This document shows, one piece after another, positions 61,107 through 64,000 of a DNA stretch of 64,000 nt. Each line of letters begins with the position of its first letter. The stretch's first letter is position 1. Both the position numbers and the translations under genes were made by a program. This DNA comes from Peronospora farinosa (lineage: Eukaryota > Oomycota > Peronosporomycetes > Peronosporales > Peronosporaceae), in the NCBI GenBank assembly GCA_947646735.1, contig CANTFK010000899.1:186001-250000 (forward strand), in the 5' to 3' direction. Under the pieces are notes generated by a model. The model was not told the DNA's origin. It worked only from the letters and a program-made list of their open reading frames with translations, and made no database searches.

Positions 61107-64000
61107 TCGGCAACGACGCTCGACTCACAGTCGACGTCACCATCAGTCTCGTTAGACTGATGCGGATATGAAATCTTTCGTGGTTCCACATACCGTTTCA
61201 GACGACCCACGTAAAATACGGGGTACGTCTCCATATACGGTGGGAGAGTGAGCCTATCGTTTATGTCTCCAACTTCTCTAACCACTGTAAAGGTCCCAAC
61301 GAATCGGGGCAATAGCTTAGTAGTACCACCAGGTAGTACAGAAATTGCATGTTTAGGTAGGGGTAGCAGTACTTAAAATCACTTTGTCCCCCACACTAAA
61401 GTGTTCATTGTTTTTGCGACCATGCTGGTCTGCATATTGTTTTTGCTTGTCCTGTGCGCTTGCCATCGCGTCACGGACTTTACGTGCGATGGCTAATCGC
61501 TCATCCACAAAGCGCTGAGCTTCGCTCACGCTTTTAGCATCCAGCTCGCCTATGACGCCTCCAAGTGGTCGTTCATGGGTCGACGCTGTTGATAACACGA
61601 TAGTGTCATCGTCAAGGAGCACAGGCATTTCTTGCCGTGCCTCCTCTGTGACACCTATAGGTGCCGTTACCACTGCTAAACTAGCAGTGTCACTAGGGCA
61701 ACCTTGGCTCTTTTTGGCATTCGCATGAGGGGCCCTCCCCCACCAAGACTCGGGCTGCGTACAAACGAGACTGGCGTTCGAGGATGACGCAGTCCGTTAA
61801 TGTAAAACGGTGTTTCACCCGTACTGGCGTGAAAACTGTATTGAATATTGAGCTCCACGAATGGAAATTGCTTGCTCCATTCTTTGGGAGTCGCTACTGT
61901 ACGCAACACGTCCGCCACAACTCGATTGGCCCGTTCTGTTTGGCCATTGGTCTGGGGATGATCAGCGGTGGACATGTGGAGCTTGCTTTCCAGCAACTCA
62001 AACACATGACGCCAAAAACCTGACGTAAAACGCGGATACCGATCCAATACTATGGATACAGGAATCCCGTGTAATCGGTACACATGATCCAGAAACAAGA
62101 GGGCAGCCTCTTTTCCTGAGATCTTGGTGCTACATGGTTCCAAAAGCACCATCTTGCTCAGTCTGTCAACAAATACGACGATCCCCGTCCTTTCTTTATG
62201 GTCAGGCGGTAAGATAAACATAAAGTCCAAACTGACCGACTTCCAAAATTCAGTAGGAATCGTCAGTGGCTTCAGTGGCGCACTGCTAGAAGGTGCAGGC
62301 TTTATGCGCTGACACTCTTCGCAAGAGCGAATATAGTTGGCCACCCACCGATATAGGTGGGGCCACCAAAATTCCTCTGACACTCGTAAGAATGTTTTTT
62401 CACGGCCCAGATGCCCACTAGATGGCGCATCATGGCACTCGTGAAGTATCATCAGCTTGAGATCTGTGTCATGAAGGACATAGATTCTCAAGGGATCACA
62501 GGGTGACAGTTGATGCCATAACAGGCAATCACTGTAACTAAAGCGATTTAACTTCGCTTTGAGGTGCGACGGAAGGGTAACCTTTCGTTCACCAAAATGA
62601 TCCAACAGCAGGCGACAATGTTCGTCCTGACTGTAACACTCCTTTATGTCGGAGGCCATTGAGATCGTCACATGGTAGGCCTTCATGGATGCCAGTGTTG
62701 ACGACTCAACTTGTGCTTTCGCACGAGACACACTTTCCTGGTGTCTTGACTCGAAGTCTGGTCTGCGCGATAACGCGTCAGCCAAGACATTCGACTTACC
62801 CGGCTTATATTCAACTTTGAAATTAAATTCAGAGAAGAATGTTAGTCATCTCGCCATCCTAGGCGAGAGGTGCGGTTAATTTATAGCGGTCCGCAGTGAT
62901 GCGTGATCCGTATAAACCACAAAAGGTTCGTTGCCCAAGAGGTCCACACGAAACCTAACAAGAGCATACTTAATTGAAAGTAGCTCCTTGTAACTCACAG
63001 GGTAATTCAGCTCTGCGGCTTTCAAAAGCCGAGACTGATACAAATGACACGGTCAATGTCGGTGTCATCCTTCTGCATGAGCGCGCTGCCGATTGCAAAA
63101 TCGCTTGCACATCAGACGACGCTAAAGGTTTAACGGTCTGGCAATTCCAAGACCGGTGCCTCTACAAGATATTGCTTCACTGACGTGAACGCATCTACTA
63201 CATCTACTTCTCCTTTGACCAAGTCCATTCTGTATCCTTTTTTTAAAAGGTCAGACAATGGCTTGGTCTGCTCCGCATAATTCTTGCTGTACTTATGCAA
63301 GTAATTAGCTAGCCCAAGGAATTGGCGCAGATCCTTCACATGACGTGGGACTGGCCATTCCTTTACAGCCTTTACCTTTTCTGGGTCTTCTCGTACACCG
63401 TGTGCACCTACGATGAAGCCCGATACAGGTATCTCGGGGACCCCTATTACGCACTTTTGCAAGTTTACTTATAATTGGGCGTCACCCAGAGTCTGCAACA
63501 TATCGTTTAAATGACGCTTGTGCGACTCTATCGCGCTCAGACCGTCTTCCGCCCTACTATGCACGAATACATCGTCAAAGTAATGGGGTGCGTAGGCACG
63601 GTGCTGACGCATCACGTGAGCCACCACTCGGTTGAATGTTGCCGGAGCATTTTTCAAACCTTGTGGCATCACAAGCCACTCCCACAGCATACCGCTTGGG
63701 GTGCTTACTGCCGTTTTGGCTACATCGGTATCTCTCATGAGAACCTGATAGTAGCCATCCTTCAGATCCAACGCGGAAAAGATAGTTGAATTTCCCATGG
63801 AATTCAACAAAACATCTTTCCGCGGGATCGGCGTTTGAGCTGGAATGGTGGTCGTATTCGGCTTGTTATAAGCACGAACCACGCGCCATTCACCTGTTGC
63901 TTTACGCAAACAGAAGGTCTGACTGCAGTGAGGCGACTTGCTCTCACGTACACGTCCCGCCTTAGCTCGCTTGTCGAAGAACTCATCGATGTAATCGACT
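60923..64000 (-). pseudogene. Ty3/gypsy pol, copy 2 (RT to integrase C-terminal domain), cut by window edge
   Basis: On the minus strand: RT (63986-63469) with ALDLKDGYYQVLMRDTD, PQGLKNAPATFNRV and YFDDVFVH at about 63.58 kb; the thumb/linker after a frame change (63462-63130); a damaged RNase H (about 63.1-62.8 kb); then a long open integrase (62785-61676) with an H2C2 zinc finger (HDAPSSGHLG...CEECQ), LDFMFILPPDHKERTG, LDRYPRFTSGFW and NGQTERANRV; a linker (61673-61353); and a C-terminal domain (MPRFVGTFTVVREVGDINDR, YPVFYVGRLKRY). In the second integrase motif Tyr replaces the Asp after Arg (DRYPRF, where copy 1 has DRDPRF). Closely similar to copy 1. Gag and the 5' LTR lie outside the window. 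Confidence 0.9.

Overview
The window looks like nuclear DNA of an oomycete, probably a downy mildew or Phytophthora relative (Peronosporales). Reasons: compact eukaryotic genes with one to seven exons and 57-102 bp GT-AG introns; very short, often divergent, intergenic spaces; matches to the oomycete initiator/flanking core promoter; a P3A plasma-membrane proton ATPase; a SulP-STAS transporter fused to a cyclic-nucleotide-binding domain; and a bacterial-type 2,4-dienoyl-CoA reductase carrying introns. No RXLR or Crinkler effector and no tRNA or rRNA gene was recognised. All splice sites below were placed by eye from reading frame, GT-AG signals and family alignment.

Layout. Positions 1-16243 are nested, decayed LTR retrotransposons of the Ty3/gypsy class: an old minus-strand element (RT, protease and gag pieces, PBS and an LTR at 5048-5389) split by a 2 kb insert that carries a 14-copy minisatellite; a plus-strand integrase remnant (5430-6600); a hairpin-dense 2.2 kb stretch (6060-8300); and a larger minus-strand gag-pol element (LTRs 8435-9261 and 15648-16243). 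Positions 16437-57750 are a gene-dense host block. From 59015 to the right edge there is a second copy of the younger retroelement, cut by the window end.

Host block, left to right: a PX/GOLD-like/PH membrane protein, a thioredoxin with an acidic tail, a LYAR-like nucleolar zinc-finger protein head-to-head with a UBR7-type ubiquitin ligase, FadH-type dienoyl-CoA reductase, a small ATP-synthase-f-like protein, an ADPRM-type metallophosphatase, dynactin subunit 5, a basic unknown protein, a SnoaL/NTF2-like protein, an unknown spliced gene, importin-9, SulP-STAS-CNB transporter, P-type H+-ATPase, secreted subtilase, an SLC25A39/40-type mitochondrial carrier, an alpha/beta hydrolase, COX15 (haem A synthase), a PH-like protein, TDP1 head-to-head with MED8, a possible small membrane protein, and a Cys/His-rich zinc-finger protein. 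Several serve mitochondria (COX15, SLC25A39/40, ATP-synthase-f-like), but there is no operon-like logic; the order looks like an ordinary euchromatic island between retroelement blocks.

The most unusual signals are in the retroelements. (1) The LTRs are built as an almost continuous chain of about ten stem-loops. Between three diverged copies, stem sequences change on both sides while pairing is kept, which is covariation readable by eye. An older LTR and the 6.06-8.3 kb stretch show the same style. (2) Both copies of the younger element carry, between pol and the 3' LTR, an open reading frame on the opposite strand whose protein sequence is conserved between copies and which overlaps the tail of pol. 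(3) The minisatellite at 2571-2935 is itself a tandem series of hairpin-forming units.
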